Assembly (NCBI RefSeq): GCF_026013525.1
Contig: NZ_JAPDRA010000005.1
Span: 1-64,000 of the forward strand
Source of the DNA: Sphingomonas canadensis
GTDB taxonomy: Bacteria; Pseudomonadota; Alphaproteobacteria; Sphingomonadales; Sphingomonadaceae
Direction: 5' to 3'
Length of the DNA stretch: 64,000 nt
A program made the translations under genes and the position numbers. This document shows positions 16,902 to 28,765 of this stretch, in pieces (position 1 is the stretch's first letter; the number at the start of each line of letters is the position of its first letter). The notes under the pieces were generated by a model that saw only the letters and a program-made list of their open reading frames with translations, had not been told where the DNA came from and searched no databases.

Positions 16902-18161
16902 ATGCGCCGCGTAGTCGTGACCGGCCTCGGCCTCGTCACCCCGCTGGGTGCCGATGTCGAAACGGCCTGGAAGAACATCATCGCCGCGAAATCGGGCGCC
17001 GGAACCATCACCCGGTTCGACGCGACCGATTTCCAGAGCAACTATGCCTGCGAGGTGAAGCCGGCCGATCACCAATACGGCTTCGACGCCTCCAAGCGCG
17101 TCGATCACAAGATCCAGCGCCAGGTTGACCCCTTCATCGTCTATGGCATCGATGCCGCGGGCCAGGCGATCGAGGACGCGGGCCTTACCGACATGAGCGA
17201 GGAGGAGCGGCTGCGCGCCGGCTGTTCGATCGGTTCGGGCATCGGCGGCCTGCCGGGCATCGAGAGCGAATCGCTCGTGCTGGCCGAAAAGGGGCCGAAG
17301 CGCGTCTCCCCCCATTTCGTCCACGGCCGCCTGATCAACCTGATCTCGGGCCAGGTTTCGATCAAATACGGGCTGATGGGGCCGAATCATGCGGTGGTCA
17401 CCGCCTGCTCCACCGGCGCGCATTCGATCGGCGACGCCGCGCGGATGATCGTGGACGGCGACGCGGACGTGATGCTGGCGGGCGGCGCGGAGGCCGCGAT
17501 CTGCCCGATCGGCATCGCCGGATTCGGCCAGGCGCGCGCGCTTTCCACCGCCTTCCGCGACGAGCCGTGGCGCGCCAGCCGCCCCTATGACAAGGATCGC
17601 GACGGCTTCGTCATGGGCGAGGGCGCGGGCGTGGTGGTGCTCGAGGAATATGAGCACGCCAAGAAGCGCGGCGCCACGATCTATGCCGAGGTGGTGGGAT
17701 ACGGCCTGTCGGGCGACGCCTATCACGTCACCGCGCCGCATCCGGAAGGATCGGGCGCGTTCCGTTCGATGCAGATGGCGATGCGCAAGTCTGGCCTCAG
17801 CCTTGCGGACATCGACTATATCAACGCCCATGGCACCTCGACCCCGCTGGGCGACGAGCTGGAGCTGGGCGCGGTCCGCCGGCTGTTCGGCGATGCGATC
17901 GGCGGGCTCTCGATGAGCTCGACCAAGTCCGCCATCGGCCACCTGCTGGGCGGCGCGGGCGCGGTGGAGAGCATTTTCTGCATCCTGGCGCTGCGCGACC
18001 AGATCGTGCCGCCGACGCTGAACCTCGATAACCCGAGCGAGAGCTGTGAGGGCGTGGACCTGGTCCCGCACAAGGCCAAGGAGCGCAAGGTGAAGGCGGT
18101 GCTGAACAACTCGTTCGGCTTCGGCGGCACCAACGCCAGCCTGGTGATGAAGGCTGTCTGA
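16902..18161 (+). CDS. fabF: 3-oxoacyl-[acyl-carrier-protein] synthase II
   Basis: FabF condenses malonyl-ACP with acyl-ACP. The 419-residue product has the KAS triad: C169 in VTACSTGAHS, H310 in NAHGTSTPLGD and H347 in KSAIGHLLGGAG. The family end NNSFGFGGTNASLV is present. The ATG at 16902 gives MRRVVVTGLGLVTPLG. It is 154 bases after acpP, with a purine-rich GGAGAGATAGG ribosome site, and its last bases overlap the probable start of mltG. Confidence 0.97.
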   Translation: MRRVVVTGLGLVTPLGADVETAWKNIIAAKSGAGTITRFDATDFQSNYACEVKPADHQYGFDASKRVDHKIQRQVDPFIVYGIDAAGQAIEDAGLTDMSEEERLRAGCSIGSGIGGLPGIESESLVLAEKGPKRVSPHFVHGRLINLISGQVSIKYGLMGPNHAVVTACSTGAHSIGDAARMIVDGDADVMLAGGAEAAICPIGIAGFGQARALSTAFRDEPWRASRPYDKDRDGFVMGEGAGVVVLEEYEHAKKRGATIYAEVVGYGLSGDAYHVTAPHPEGSGAFRSMQMAMRKSGLSLADIDYINAHGTSTPLGDELELGAVRRLFGDAIGGLSMSSTKSAIGHLLGGAGAVESIFCILALRDQIVPPTLNLDNPSESCEGVDLVPHKAKERKVKAVLNNSFGFGGTNASLVMKAV

Positions 18162-19188
18162 CGACGGCCCTCTGCCGGTCCTGGAGCCGGTTCCCGCGCC
18201 GCCGCCGCGCAAGCGCAAGGGGCGGGCGATCGGCTGTTTCCTGCTGATCCTGCTGCTGCTGGTCGCGGCGGCGGGGTTCACCGCGCTCCAGCTATGGGCG
18301 CGGCCTGGGCCGGCGAACGCCAACGTCACCGTCGTCATCCCGGAAGGCGCGAGCCTGTATCGCGCCGCCAACGAGCTGGAGAAGGCGGGCGCGATCCGCT
18401 CGGCGCGCGAATTCGCGCTGCTCGCGCGGCTGTTCGGCGGTGGGGGACAGGTGAAGGCGGGCGAATTCCGCCTGCTCGCGCACCAGAGCCAGTCGGACAT
18501 CTTCCAGGACCTGCTGGGCGGCAGGACGCTGCAGCTCAAGTTCACCGTGCCCGAGGGGCGTTCCGCGGTGCAGGTCTATGAGGCGCTGATGAAGGCCGAG
18601 GGCCTGACCGGCAGCATCGACGTGCCCGCGGAGGGCAGCGTGATGCCCGACACCTATGCCTATACGCGCGGCGATTCGCGCGCCGCCGTGCTGGCGCGGA
18701 TGCAGAAGGCGATGGCGGATTACCTCCAGGCCGCCTGGGCGCGGCGCAAGCCGGGCATCGCGGTGAACACGCCCGAAGAGGCGGTGATCCTGGCCGCGAT
18801 CGTGGAGAAGGAGACCGGCAAGCCCGAGGAGCGGCGGATGGTGGCCGGCGTCTATTCCAACCGGTTGAAGCGCGGGATGATGCTCCAGGCCGATCCGACG
18901 GTGATCTACCCGGTGACCAAGGGCAAGCCGCTGGGCCGCCGCATCCTGCGTTCGGAGCTGGACGCGGTGAACGATTACAACACCTATACGATGACCGGCC
19001 TGCCCAAGGGGCCGATTGCCAACCCCGGCCGCGCCTCGATCGACGCGGTGCTCGATCCGGCGCCGACCAGCGCGATCTATTTCGTCGCGGACGGCAGCGG
19101 CGGCCATGTGTTCGCCGACACGCTGGAACAGCACAACGCCAATGTGGAGAAATGGCGCGCGCTCCGCCGCGAGCGGGGGGAGATGTAG
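18154..19188 (+). CDS. mltG: MltG, endolytic murein transglycosylase (probable CTG start)
   Basis: MltG cleaves nascent glycan strands and is thought to set their length. The YceG domain is clear: LAAIVEKETGKPEERRMVAG with the catalytic glutamate, YSNRLKRGMMLQADPTVIYP and TYTMTGLPKGPIANPG. Upstream in frame are a basic segment (PPPRKRKGRA) and one membrane span (GCFLLILLLLVAAAG), as expected. However, stops at 18145 and 18148 limit the frame, and no ATG, GTG or TTG occurs before the span. The first is GTG 18451, inside the LysM-like region. CTG at 18154, overlapping the fabF stop, would give MSDDGPLPVLEP and 344 residues, the normal length. Confidence 0.85.
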   Translation: MSDDGPLPVLEPVPAPPPRKRKGRAIGCFLLILLLLVAAAGFTALQLWARPGPANANVTVVIPEGASLYRAANELEKAGAIRSAREFALLARLFGGGGQVKAGEFRLLAHQSQSDIFQDLLGGRTLQLKFTVPEGRSAVQVYEALMKAEGLTGSIDVPAEGSVMPDTYAYTRGDSRAAVLARMQKAMADYLQAAWARRKPGIAVNTPEEAVILAAIVEKETGKPEERRMVAGVYSNRLKRGMMLQADPTVIYPVTKGKPLGRRILRSELDAVNDYNTYTMTGLPKGPIANPGRASIDAVLDPAPTSAIYFVADGSGGHVFADTLEQHNANVEKWRALRRERGEM

Positions 19189-19246
19189 CGTTTCCGGTTC
19201 CGGGCGAACGGCGGTTTTGGAGTCCGCCCTGTTCAGGCTGCACCAG

Positions 19247-19270
19247 CCCGCACCCGCACCCGCACCCGCA
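19247..19270. repeat. Tandem hexamer (CCCGCA)4
   Basis: Four exact copies of CCCGCA follow one another, with a partial fifth after them. The run is noncoding and could vary in copy number by slippage. It lies 58 bases after the mltG stop. Confidence 0.8.
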
Positions 19271-19429
19271 CCCGGCCACCCAATGGCAGTGTATTCTATA
19301 TCGGCCCCGGCGTGCGCCGGGCCTCCGCCGAATCCGCTGCGGGATCGGTGAAGATGCTGCCGCCGCCCAGCGCGATCATAACGCTAACGCAGGGCGCTCC
19401 CGCTTTGGGGCATGGTATCGGGGTTCTTG

Positions 19430-19602
19430 TCACGCGAAGGCGCGAAGGCGCGAGGAAGTTTCTTGGTTCACGTGCAGGCGCGGAGAGGGATTTGCCGCGA
19501 TAGCCGCCCTCTACTGCCAGCGCCGCTGCGCACGGGCACGTGAATAGGCGCCTTCGGCGCAAGCAAGCGAAGCATCTCCGCGCCCTTCGTGCCTTCGCGT
19601 GA
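19430..19602. repeat. Element with TCACGCGAAGG inverted arms
   Basis: The left arm TCACGCGAAGGCGCGAAGG continues to CGCGAGG (19430-19455). The right arm CTCCGCGCCCTTCGTGCC continues to TTCGCGTGA (19576-19602). They are inverted copies with a few mismatches. A run of seven A residues follows the right arm. A degenerate half arm recurs near 20971-20987. The structure suits a sphingomonad intergenic repeat or small nonautonomous element. Confidence 0.6.
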
Positions 19603-19676
19603 ATCAAAAAAATGCCTCGCCGCAGCCCGCTGCGGGGAGGGCGTGCGCAACCCTCCCCGTGTGCCTCAAAGCCGGA

Positions 19677-21094
<1,418 letters not shown>

Positions 21095-21706
21095 TCACCG
21101 GCCCAGCGCCGAAGCCTCGCGTGCCAGCGTTTCCACCTCGGCCATGCTCGCGCCCTTGGGCGTCACCCAGCTTCCGCCGACGCACAGGATCGGATCGAAC
21201 GCCAGCCATTCGGGCGCCGTTGCGGCGGAGATGCCGCCGGTGGGGCAGAATTTGCATTGGTAGAAGGGCGCGGCCAGCGCCTTCAGCGCCTTCAGCCCGC
21301 CCGAGGTTTCGGCCGGGAAGAATTTGAAATGCTCCAGCCCCAGGTCGAGCCCGCGCATGATATCGCCCGCGGTCGCCACGCCGGGCAGGAAGGGCACGCC
21401 GCTGCCGGTGATCGCGCTGCCCAGCCGGTCCGTGAGGCCCGGGGAGACGATGAACTCGGCATCGGCCTTCATCACCAGCTCGAACTGATCGGTGCTCACC
21501 ACCGTGCCTGCGCCCACGATCGCGCCGGGCACCTGCTTCATCTCGCGGATCGCCTCGATCGCGGCGGGGGTGCGCAGCGTCACTTCCAGCACCCTGAGGC
21601 CGCCCTTCACCAGCGCTTCGGCCAGCGGGCGGGCGGTGGCGGCATCCTCGATCACGAGCACCGGGATCACCGGGCTGGTACGCATGATCGCTTCGATGGG
21701 TTTCAA
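21095..21706 (-). CDS. eda: KDPG aldolase
   Basis: Eda cleaves 2-keto-3-deoxy-6-phosphogluconate to pyruvate and glyceraldehyde 3-phosphate, the last Entner-Doudoroff step. The 203-residue class I aldolase shows E41 in LEVTLRT, the Schiff-base lysine in FKFFPAE (K128), GAGTVV and CPTGGI. The start is taken as TTG 21706, overlapping the glk stop as TTGA with GGAG eight bases upstream, which gives MKPIEAIMRT. An internal ATG at residue 8 is the alternative. It is last in the zwf-pgl-edd-glk-eda operon. Confidence 0.95.
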   Translation of the reverse strand: MKPIEAIMRTSPVIPVLVIEDAATARPLAEALVKGGLRVLEVTLRTPAAIEAIREMKQVPGAIVGAGTVVSTDQFELVMKADAEFIVSPGLTDRLGSAITGSGVPFLPGVATAGDIMRGLDLGLEHFKFFPAETSGGLKALKALAAPFYQCKFCPTGGISAATAPEWLAFDPILCVGGSWVTPKGASMAEVETLAREASALGR

Positions 21707-22671
21707 CGGGCGTGCTCCTGGGCGAATGCGGCGGCGGCGCCGTATAGCCCGGGTTCGGCATAGGTCACCAGCTTTACCGGCACCGACGCCATCAGATTGC
21801 GGAAGCGCCCCTTGGCGATGAAGCGCTCGCCGAAGCCCGAATGGACCAGGTGATCGCGCAGGCGGAAGCCCAGCCCGCCCGCGATCACCACGCCGCTCGG
21901 CCCGTGCGCCAGCGCCAGGTCTCCCGCCACTGCGCCCAGGCTCATGCAGAACCGGTCGAGCGCGGCCACGGCCAGGCCGTCCTCGCCCGCCAGCGCCATC
22001 TGCCAGATCGCGCGATCGTCCAGCCGGTGGACGGGCTTGCCCTCGATCTCCGCCAGCGTCTCATAGATCGCCACGATGCCCGGCCCGGCGACCACGCGCT
22101 CGGCCGAGACGCGGGTGAAATCCTTGCGCAGCCGCTGCACCAGCCGGTCCTCGATCGCGTCGAGCGGGGCGAAATCGATATGCCCGCCCTCGGTCGCGAT
22201 CACATGATAGCCGCCGTCGTGGCGGAACACCTGCGCCACGCCCAGCCCGGTGCCGGGGCCGCAGACGGTGATCGCGCCCTGATCGGGCAGGTTGCCCTCC
22301 GGGCCGCAGACATGGACGAAGGCCTCCGGCCCAAGCTGGGCCACGGCATGGCCGATCGCGGCGAAATCGTTGACCACGGTCCAGGCACCGGCGCCCAGCC
22401 GTTCGGGAATGAGCTGGGGCCGGATGATCCAGGGGTTGTTGGTGAGCTTGATCAGTTCGCCGTTCACCGGCGATGCGACCGCGATCGCGGCGGCGGAGGG
22501 CAGGGGGCGGCCGATCGATTCGCCGAACGCCTGCCAGGCGAGTTGCAGGCTGGCGTGATCCGCCACCTTCTGCTTCATCGCGGCGCTGATCGATGTGACG
22601 CGGCCGTCCGCCACGGTTGCGATCGCGAAGCGTGCCCAGGTCCCGCCGATATCGACCGCGACGACTTCCAT
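21703..22671 (-). CDS. glk: Glucokinase
   Basis: Glk phosphorylates glucose to glucose 6-phosphate, feeding the pathway encoded around it. The ATG at 22671 is best placed relative to GAGGGG, six bases upstream, giving MEVVAVDIGGTWARFAIA and 322 residues, the usual length. Motifs of the bacterial ROK-independent glucokinase family are the phosphate loop DIGGTWARF, VVNDFAAIGHA with the catalytic aspartate, GPGTGLGVA and EGGHIDFAP. The frame stays open far upstream in antiphase with edd, but that extension is not coding. Confidence 0.95.
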   Translation of the reverse strand: MEVVAVDIGGTWARFAIATVADGRVTSISAAMKQKVADHASLQLAWQAFGESIGRPLPSAAAIAVASPVNGELIKLTNNPWIIRPQLIPERLGAGAWTVVNDFAAIGHAVAQLGPEAFVHVCGPEGNLPDQGAITVCGPGTGLGVAQVFRHDGGYHVIATEGGHIDFAPLDAIEDRLVQRLRKDFTRVSAERVVAGPGIVAIYETLAEIEGKPVHRLDDRAIWQMALAGEDGLAVAALDRFCMSLGAVAGDLALAHGPSGVVIAGGLGFRLRDHLVHSGFGERFIAKGRFRNLMASVPVKLVTYAEPGLYGAAAAFAQEHAR

Positions 22672-22748
22672 GCCCATCCCCTCACGCACCGCTTTATCGC
22701 GTTTGGACGTCATGTACAGCGTTGTCATACCGGAACACAAAAGGAATT

Positions 22749-24569
<1,821 letters not shown>

Positions 24570-24586
24570 CGCCTGCGATCCTCAAT

Positions 24587-24655
24587 CCGTTCGCGCTTGG
24601 CCTGTCGAAGTGCCCCGGCCCAACCCGCGTGGCCCCGGCCTTCGCCGGGGAAACG
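24587..24655. repeat. Repeat pair between pgl and edd
   Basis: The gap inside the sugar operon holds one arm of the CCGTTCG...CTGTCGAAG family (24587-24610). A second palindrome, GGCCCCGGCCTTCGCCGGGG (24631-24650), follows. Related copies of the second motif are at 30946 and 19301. The hairpin lies in the operon transcript and could affect mRNA processing between pgl and edd. Confidence 0.6.
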
Positions 24656-24678
24656 CTGGTGCAGAGGATTCCGCCCGC

Positions 24679-25386
24679 TCACGGCGCCCAGTGGATGTCC
24701 ACGGGCAGCTCCATATCCGCCAGGATGCGGCCGATGGGATAGGGGGAGGAGGCGCCCTGCTTGATCGCCTTTTCGATCACGTCGCGCTTGGCCTGTCCGG
24801 TCACCGCGATCATCAGCGCCTTGGACGCGACGATCGCCGCGCGGCTCAGCGATACGCGGGGCACGGCGGCCTCCGCGGGCATCGGATCGGGCATCACGCC
24901 CAGCGCGCGCCGTTCCTTCGGGCCGTTGAGCGCCTCGTCGTAATCGGGGCCGGGGAAGATCGACGCCGCATGCCCGTCCGCGCCCACGCCCAGCAGGCAC
25001 AGGTCGAGCGGCCAGTGAAGATCCTGGAGCAGCGCGTCGGCGGCGCGGCCGGCGGCCTTGTAGTCCGGCGCCTTGTCGCTGACGAGCGGGATCACCCGTG
25101 CGCCCTTCGGCAGGAAGATCTTGCCGATGGCGGTGACGTTGGACAGCGGATCGCCCAGCGGCACCAGCCGTTCGTCGCCGGGCACGATCGTCACCTTCTT
25201 CCAGTCGATCGGCTGCTTGGCCAGCTCGCGATAGATGGGGAGGGGGGTCTTGCCGCCCGCCAGCGCGATCACCGCGTTGCCGCGATCGTCCAGCGCCTGG
25301 CCGATGATGAAGCCCAGGTCGCCCGCGACCGCCTCCGCCATCTCTTCGGCGTCGTCATAATCCCACCATTCGACTTCGTCGGTCAC
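24679..25386 (-). CDS. pgl: 6-phosphogluconolactonase
   Basis: Pgl hydrolyses 6-phosphogluconolactone, linking zwf to edd. The 235-residue product belongs to the glucosamine-6-phosphate isomerase-like family: ALAGGKTPLPIYREL, VTIVPGDERLVPLGDPLSN and LLGVGADGHAASIFPG are conserved. The start is a GTG, with AAGGA ten bases upstream. It follows zwf by 16 bases and precedes edd. Confidence 0.95.
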   Translation of the reverse strand: MTDEVEWWDYDDAEEMAEAVAGDLGFIIGQALDDRGNAVIALAGGKTPLPIYRELAKQPIDWKKVTIVPGDERLVPLGDPLSNVTAIGKIFLPKGARVIPLVSDKAPDYKAAGRAADALLQDLHWPLDLCLLGVGADGHAASIFPGPDYDEALNGPKERRALGVMPDPMPAEAAVPRVSLSRAAIVASKALMIAVTGQAKRDVIEKAIKQGASSPYPIGRILADMELPVDIHWAP

Positions 25387-25402
25387 TTGGGCATCCTTAT
25401 CG

Positions 25403-26860
25403 TCATTCGTTCCAGGTCACGCCGTCGCGTTCGGTCAGCGCGATGGCGGCCGAAGGCCCCCAGCTTCCGGAGGCATAGGGCTTCGGCTTCACGTCGTTAG
25501 CCGCCCAGCCCGCGCGAATCGAATCGATCCATTCCCATTGCGCTTCCACTTCGTCGCGGCGCACGAACAGCGTCGGATCGCCCTCGATCAGGTCGAGCAG
25601 CAGCCGTTCATAGGCGATGCGGCGCGGCGTGGCAGCAAACTCCGTATCCAGGCTGAGGTTCAGCGGCACTTCGCGCAGGCGGATGCCTTCACGGTCCAGC
25701 CCCGGCTGCTTGGCCATCACCAGCAGCCGCACATATTCCTCGGGCTGCAGCCGGATCACCAGCGTATTGGGCTGGAGCATTCCCCCGCGCTCGGCGAAGA
25801 TCGAATGCGGCACCGGTTTGAACCGGATCACGATCTCCGACCGCCGCTCCGCCAGCCGCTTGCCGGTGCGCAGGTAGAAGGGCACGCCCCGCCACCGCCA
25901 GTTGTCGACATGCGCCTTCAGCGCGACGAAGGTCTCGGTTCCCGAAGGCTTGCCCAGCTCGTCAGCATAGCCTTCCACCAGCTTCCCGGTCACCGCGCCC
26001 TTGCCATATTGGCCGGTGACGGTGAGCTGGGATACCTCCTCCGGCCGGATGCGGCGCAGCGAGCGCAACACCTTCACCTTCTCGTCGCGGATCGCGGTGC
26101 CGTCGAAGCGGGCGGGGGGCTCCATCGCGATCAGCGCCACCAACTGGAGCATATGGTTCTGGAGCATGTCGCGCAGCGCGCCGACATCGTCGTAATAGCC
26201 CGCGCGCCCCTCCAGCCCCACCGTTTCGGAAACGGTGATCTGGATGTTGTCGATCCCCTGGGCGTTCCACACCGGCTCGAACAGCGAGTTGCCGAAGCGC
26301 AGCGCCATGATGTTCTGCACCGTCTCCTTGCCCAGATAATGATCGATGCGGAACGTCCGCTCCTCGGGGAAGGCGGAGGCGACGATGTCGTTGATCTCGC
26401 GGCTGGAAGGCAGATCGAAGCCCAGCGGCTTCTCCAGCCCGATGCGGACGTTGCCGCAGGCCAGCCCGGCGGCCGCCAGCCCCTTGATCGTCGGCCCGAA
26501 CAGCCATGGCGCGGTGGACAGGAAGATGGCCAGCCCGCCGCTGATATCCCCCAGCTTCTGCGCCAGCGGATCGAAGTTTTCCGCATGCTCGGCGTCCAGC
26601 GTCTGATAGCCGAGCCGCTCAAGGAAACTTGCGACAGCGCTGTCGCCTTTCCGTTCCGCGGGCAGGAACTGGTCCAGCGCCTCCGCCGCGAAGGCGCGGA
26701 AGCCGGCGTCGTCCTTTTCCGAACGCGCGGTGCCGGTGATCGTCAGCCCGGGGGGCAACAGCCCGTCCGCATGCAGCGCGAACAGAGAGGGCAGCAGCAT
26801 CCGCCGCGAAAGGTCACCCGTGGCTCCGAACAGCAGGAGCTTGCCCGCCGGCTGGTTCAT
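25403..26860 (-). CDS. zwf: Glucose-6-phosphate 1-dehydrogenase
   Basis: Zwf oxidises glucose 6-phosphate to the lactone, the entry to the Entner-Doudoroff and pentose phosphate routes. From the ATG at 26860 (AAGGAA nine bases upstream) the product is 485 residues, the normal size. It shows the cofactor loop LLFGATGDLSRRMLLPSLF, the active-site motif RIDHYLGKETVQNI, EKPLGFD and YFRTGK-like YLRTGKRLAERR. It is the first gene of the operon; its promoter should lie in 26861-26951. Confidence 0.97.
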   Translation of the reverse strand: MNQPAGKLLLFGATGDLSRRMLLPSLFALHADGLLPPGLTITGTARSEKDDAGFRAFAAEALDQFLPAERKGDSAVASFLERLGYQTLDAEHAENFDPLAQKLGDISGGLAIFLSTAPWLFGPTIKGLAAAGLACGNVRIGLEKPLGFDLPSSREINDIVASAFPEERTFRIDHYLGKETVQNIMALRFGNSLFEPVWNAQGIDNIQITVSETVGLEGRAGYYDDVGALRDMLQNHMLQLVALIAMEPPARFDGTAIRDEKVKVLRSLRRIRPEEVSQLTVTGQYGKGAVTGKLVEGYADELGKPSGTETFVALKAHVDNWRWRGVPFYLRTGKRLAERRSEIVIRFKPVPHSIFAERGGMLQPNTLVIRLQPEEYVRLLVMAKQPGLDREGIRLREVPLNLSLDTEFAATPRRIAYERLLLDLIEGDPTLFVRRDEVEAQWEWIDSIRAGWAANDVKPKPYASGSWGPSAAIALTERDGVTWNE

Positions 26861-26951
26861 ATGCGCCGCTTCCTTGCTGGAAATATCCCCGCTCAGGTCG
26901 ACACCAAAGGGGGGCAAAGATCAAGCCGCGCGTTGCCGCGCCGCAGCGAAA

Positions 26952-27896
26952 TCAGAGGACCAGGCCCGCCGTCGGGTCCAGCCCCGCCATCAGGTTCAGG
27001 TTCTGCACCGCGGCGCCGCCCGCGCCCTTGCCCAGATTGTCATAGGTCGCCATCAGCCGCGCCTGCCCGGTCTCGGCATTGCCGAACACGCGGATCCACA
27101 GCCGGTCGGTCCCGGCATTCTCCTCGATGCGCACCTGCGAAATATCCTCGGCGGGCATCACGCTGACGACGGGCGAATCCTTGTACGCCTCGCGCAGCGT
27201 CGTCTCGATCGTGGTCAGGCTGGGTTTGCGCGGCAGCGCGTGGAGCGGCAGCGCGACCTCTGACAGCATGCCGCGATAGGTCCGCGCCACCGCCGGCAGG
27301 AACAGCGGCGGGGTGGCGATGCGCGCGTGCTTGTGCATCTCCGGCAGATGCTTGTGCGCCATGCCCAGGCCATAGGCGCGATAGGCGGACTTTTCGTGGC
27401 CCTTGGCCTTTTCGTCCTCGAACTCGGCGATCATCGCCTTGCCGCCGCCCGAATAGCCCGACGCGCCCGAATAGACGAGCGGCCAGTCATGCGGCACCAG
27501 CCCCATGCGCACCAGCGGGCGGACGAGCGCCAGGAAGCCGGTGGGCCAGCAGCCCGGATTGCTGACGAAACGCGCCTCGGCGATCGCCTTGGGCTGGCTC
27601 GGCTCCAGCTCGGGCAGGCCATAGGTCCAGCCTTCGCCGGTGCGGAAGGCGGTGGATGCGTCGATCACGCGCACTTCCGGGTTCTCGATCAGCGCCACCG
27701 CCTCGCGTGCCGCATCGTCGGGCAGGCAGAGGATGACGAAATCGGAGCCGTTGAGCGCCTCGCGCCGCTTGACGCTGTTCTTGCGCAGGTTTTCGGGCAG
27801 CAGCAGCAGCTCGATATCCGTGCGCGCGGCCAGCCGCTCGCGGATTTCCAGCCCGGTGGTGCCGGCGGCGCCATCGATGAAGACGCGCGCCGTCAT
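26952..27896 (-). CDS. argC: N-acetyl-gamma-glutamyl-phosphate reductase (type 2 ArgC)
   Basis: ArgC reduces N-acetylglutamyl phosphate in arginine synthesis. The 314-residue protein is the shorter type 2 form: VFIDGAAGTTGLEIRERL near the start, FVILCLPDDAAREA, and the catalytic cysteine in NPGCWPTG (C116). GYSGGGKAMI and HKHLPEMHKHA follow, as in the family. The ATG overlaps the stop of the SH3-like gene upstream (ATGA), indicating coupling. Rightward transcription from zwf is excluded; both genes read leftward with a 91-base gap. Confidence 0.95.
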   Translation of the reverse strand: MTARVFIDGAAGTTGLEIRERLAARTDIELLLLPENLRKNSVKRREALNGSDFVILCLPDDAAREAVALIENPEVRVIDASTAFRTGEGWTYGLPELEPSQPKAIAEARFVSNPGCWPTGFLALVRPLVRMGLVPHDWPLVYSGASGYSGGGKAMIAEFEDEKAKGHEKSAYRAYGLGMAHKHLPEMHKHARIATPPLFLPAVARTYRGMLSEVALPLHALPRKPSLTTIETTLREAYKDSPVVSVMPAEDISQVRIEENAGTDRLWIRVFGNAETGQARLMATYDNLGKGAGGAAVQNLNLMAGLDPTAGLVL

Positions 27897-28279
27897 GCCG
27901 CGTCGTCCGCGGCGAGCGCGTCGGCGTCGATATAGCCCACGCGGCCGGCGCCCGGGGCCACGCCCCAGGCATGGGTGCCGGCGAATTCGAGCACCTCGAA
28001 CGTGTCGCCCGCGCCAAGCTGCGCCACCGTGGGCGAGCCGGCGGCCGATTCGGCGCGCAACGCCGTGCCGCGTGCCAGCTTGCGCGGCAGCGGTGCGGCG
28101 TAATGCGGCGCGAAGACGCTGCCCGCGAGTCGCACGTCCGCGAGATCGCGGCGCACGGCCTGCGTCAGCGAATCTACCGGTACCGAACGGCCGGTCAGCG
28201 CGAAGCGTTTACGCGCCGGCCCGGAGGGCGGCTGGTTCCGCGACGTCCCCGCCGGTGAGGAAATGCCCGAATTCTGCAA
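27893..28279 (-). CDS. SH3-like domain protein
   Basis: The recognisable part runs from DSLTQAVRRDLADVRLAG through APHYAAPLPRKLARG and ends with a bacterial SH3-like barrel (VAQLGAGDTFEVLEFAGTHA, then WGVAP..GRVGYIDADALA). There is no signal peptide. The only ATG (28279) makes the gene overlap the preceding regulator by 71 bases. Its first 28 residues (NSGISSPAGTSRNQPPSG) look like antiphase read-through. No GTG or TTG occurs closer, so a CTG near 28195 is the alternative. It is coupled to argC by ATGA. Function is unknown. Confidence 0.65.
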   Translation of the reverse strand: MQNSGISSPAGTSRNQPPSGPARKRFALTGRSVPVDSLTQAVRRDLADVRLAGSVFAPHYAAPLPRKLARGTALRAESAAGSPTVAQLGAGDTFEVLEFAGTHAWGVAPGAGRVGYIDADALAADDAA

Positions 28280-28571
28280 GAAATTCTGCCCCTTCCGCAG
28301 TCCGCGCGACGAAGATGTTTCGCTTATCGGTTTCGTCGCGCTGGCGGCGCAGATAGCCGAGCGAGCCCAGTCGATTCAAGGCGCGCGTGACGACGGGCTT
28401 CGACACGTTCAGCGCACGTGCCAGCCCGCGCACCGTGTGCGGGCCCGGATCGAGGTAGACGAGGAGGAGGAGCGCCATCTGGCGGTTGGTAAGGTCAGGC
28501 TCGCCGGAGCGGACATAATCGATGAGGGTGTTCTTCCAGCTAGCGAGCGACTGGTGGGAAATCGCGTTCAC
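28209..28571 (-). CDS. MarR-type winged-helix regulator
   Basis: The GTG at 28571 gives 120 residues starting MNAISHQSLASWKNTLIDYV. The winged helix-turn-helix is visible as LTNRQMALLLLVYLDPGPHT, then VRGLARALNVSKPVVTRALN and LGYLRRQRDETDKRN with the wing residues. It lacks the longer dimerisation helices of full MarR proteins. It lies upstream of the SH3-like gene and argC on the same strand. The ligand and targets are not evident. No ATG precedes the domain, and upstream of the GTG the frame reads FVKEYRT without conservation. Confidence 0.8.
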   Translation of the reverse strand: MNAISHQSLASWKNTLIDYVRSGEPDLTNRQMALLLLVYLDPGPHTVRGLARALNVSKPVVTRALNRLGSLGYLRRQRDETDKRNIFVARTAEGAEFLAEFGHFLTGGDVAEPAALRAGA

Positions 28572-28765
28572 GGTACGATACTCTTTTACAAAGCGGATAC
28601 TGAAGCCCGTCGGGCAAGGCCGCGCCGGTTCTGACAACGCGCTTGCACCTTCGCGGGTTTCAGCACCATCACGAATTGTTACGTAGGTGGTGTGCCGCAA
28701 CGGTTGATCAAGGGGGTGCGCTCCACTATGTCGCGCGCTTCCGAACAATCCAGGTGCGCGCGTCG

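Larger units (their letters stand above)
19189..19676. other. Gene-free gap with several repeats
   Basis: About 490 bases separate mltG from the convergent asd. They contain a (CCCGCA)4 tandem run at 19247-19270, a CCCCGGCGTGCGCCGGG palindrome near 19304-19320 and a 173-base element with inverted arms at 19430-19602. The frames open through it are Arg/Ala-rich, have no ribosome sites and look noncoding. Confidence 0.7.

Noticed and set aside
19247..19270. Possible CRISPR-like or protein-coding tandem repeat
   Set aside because: It is a simple hexamer run with no spacers, no Cas genes and no supported frame.
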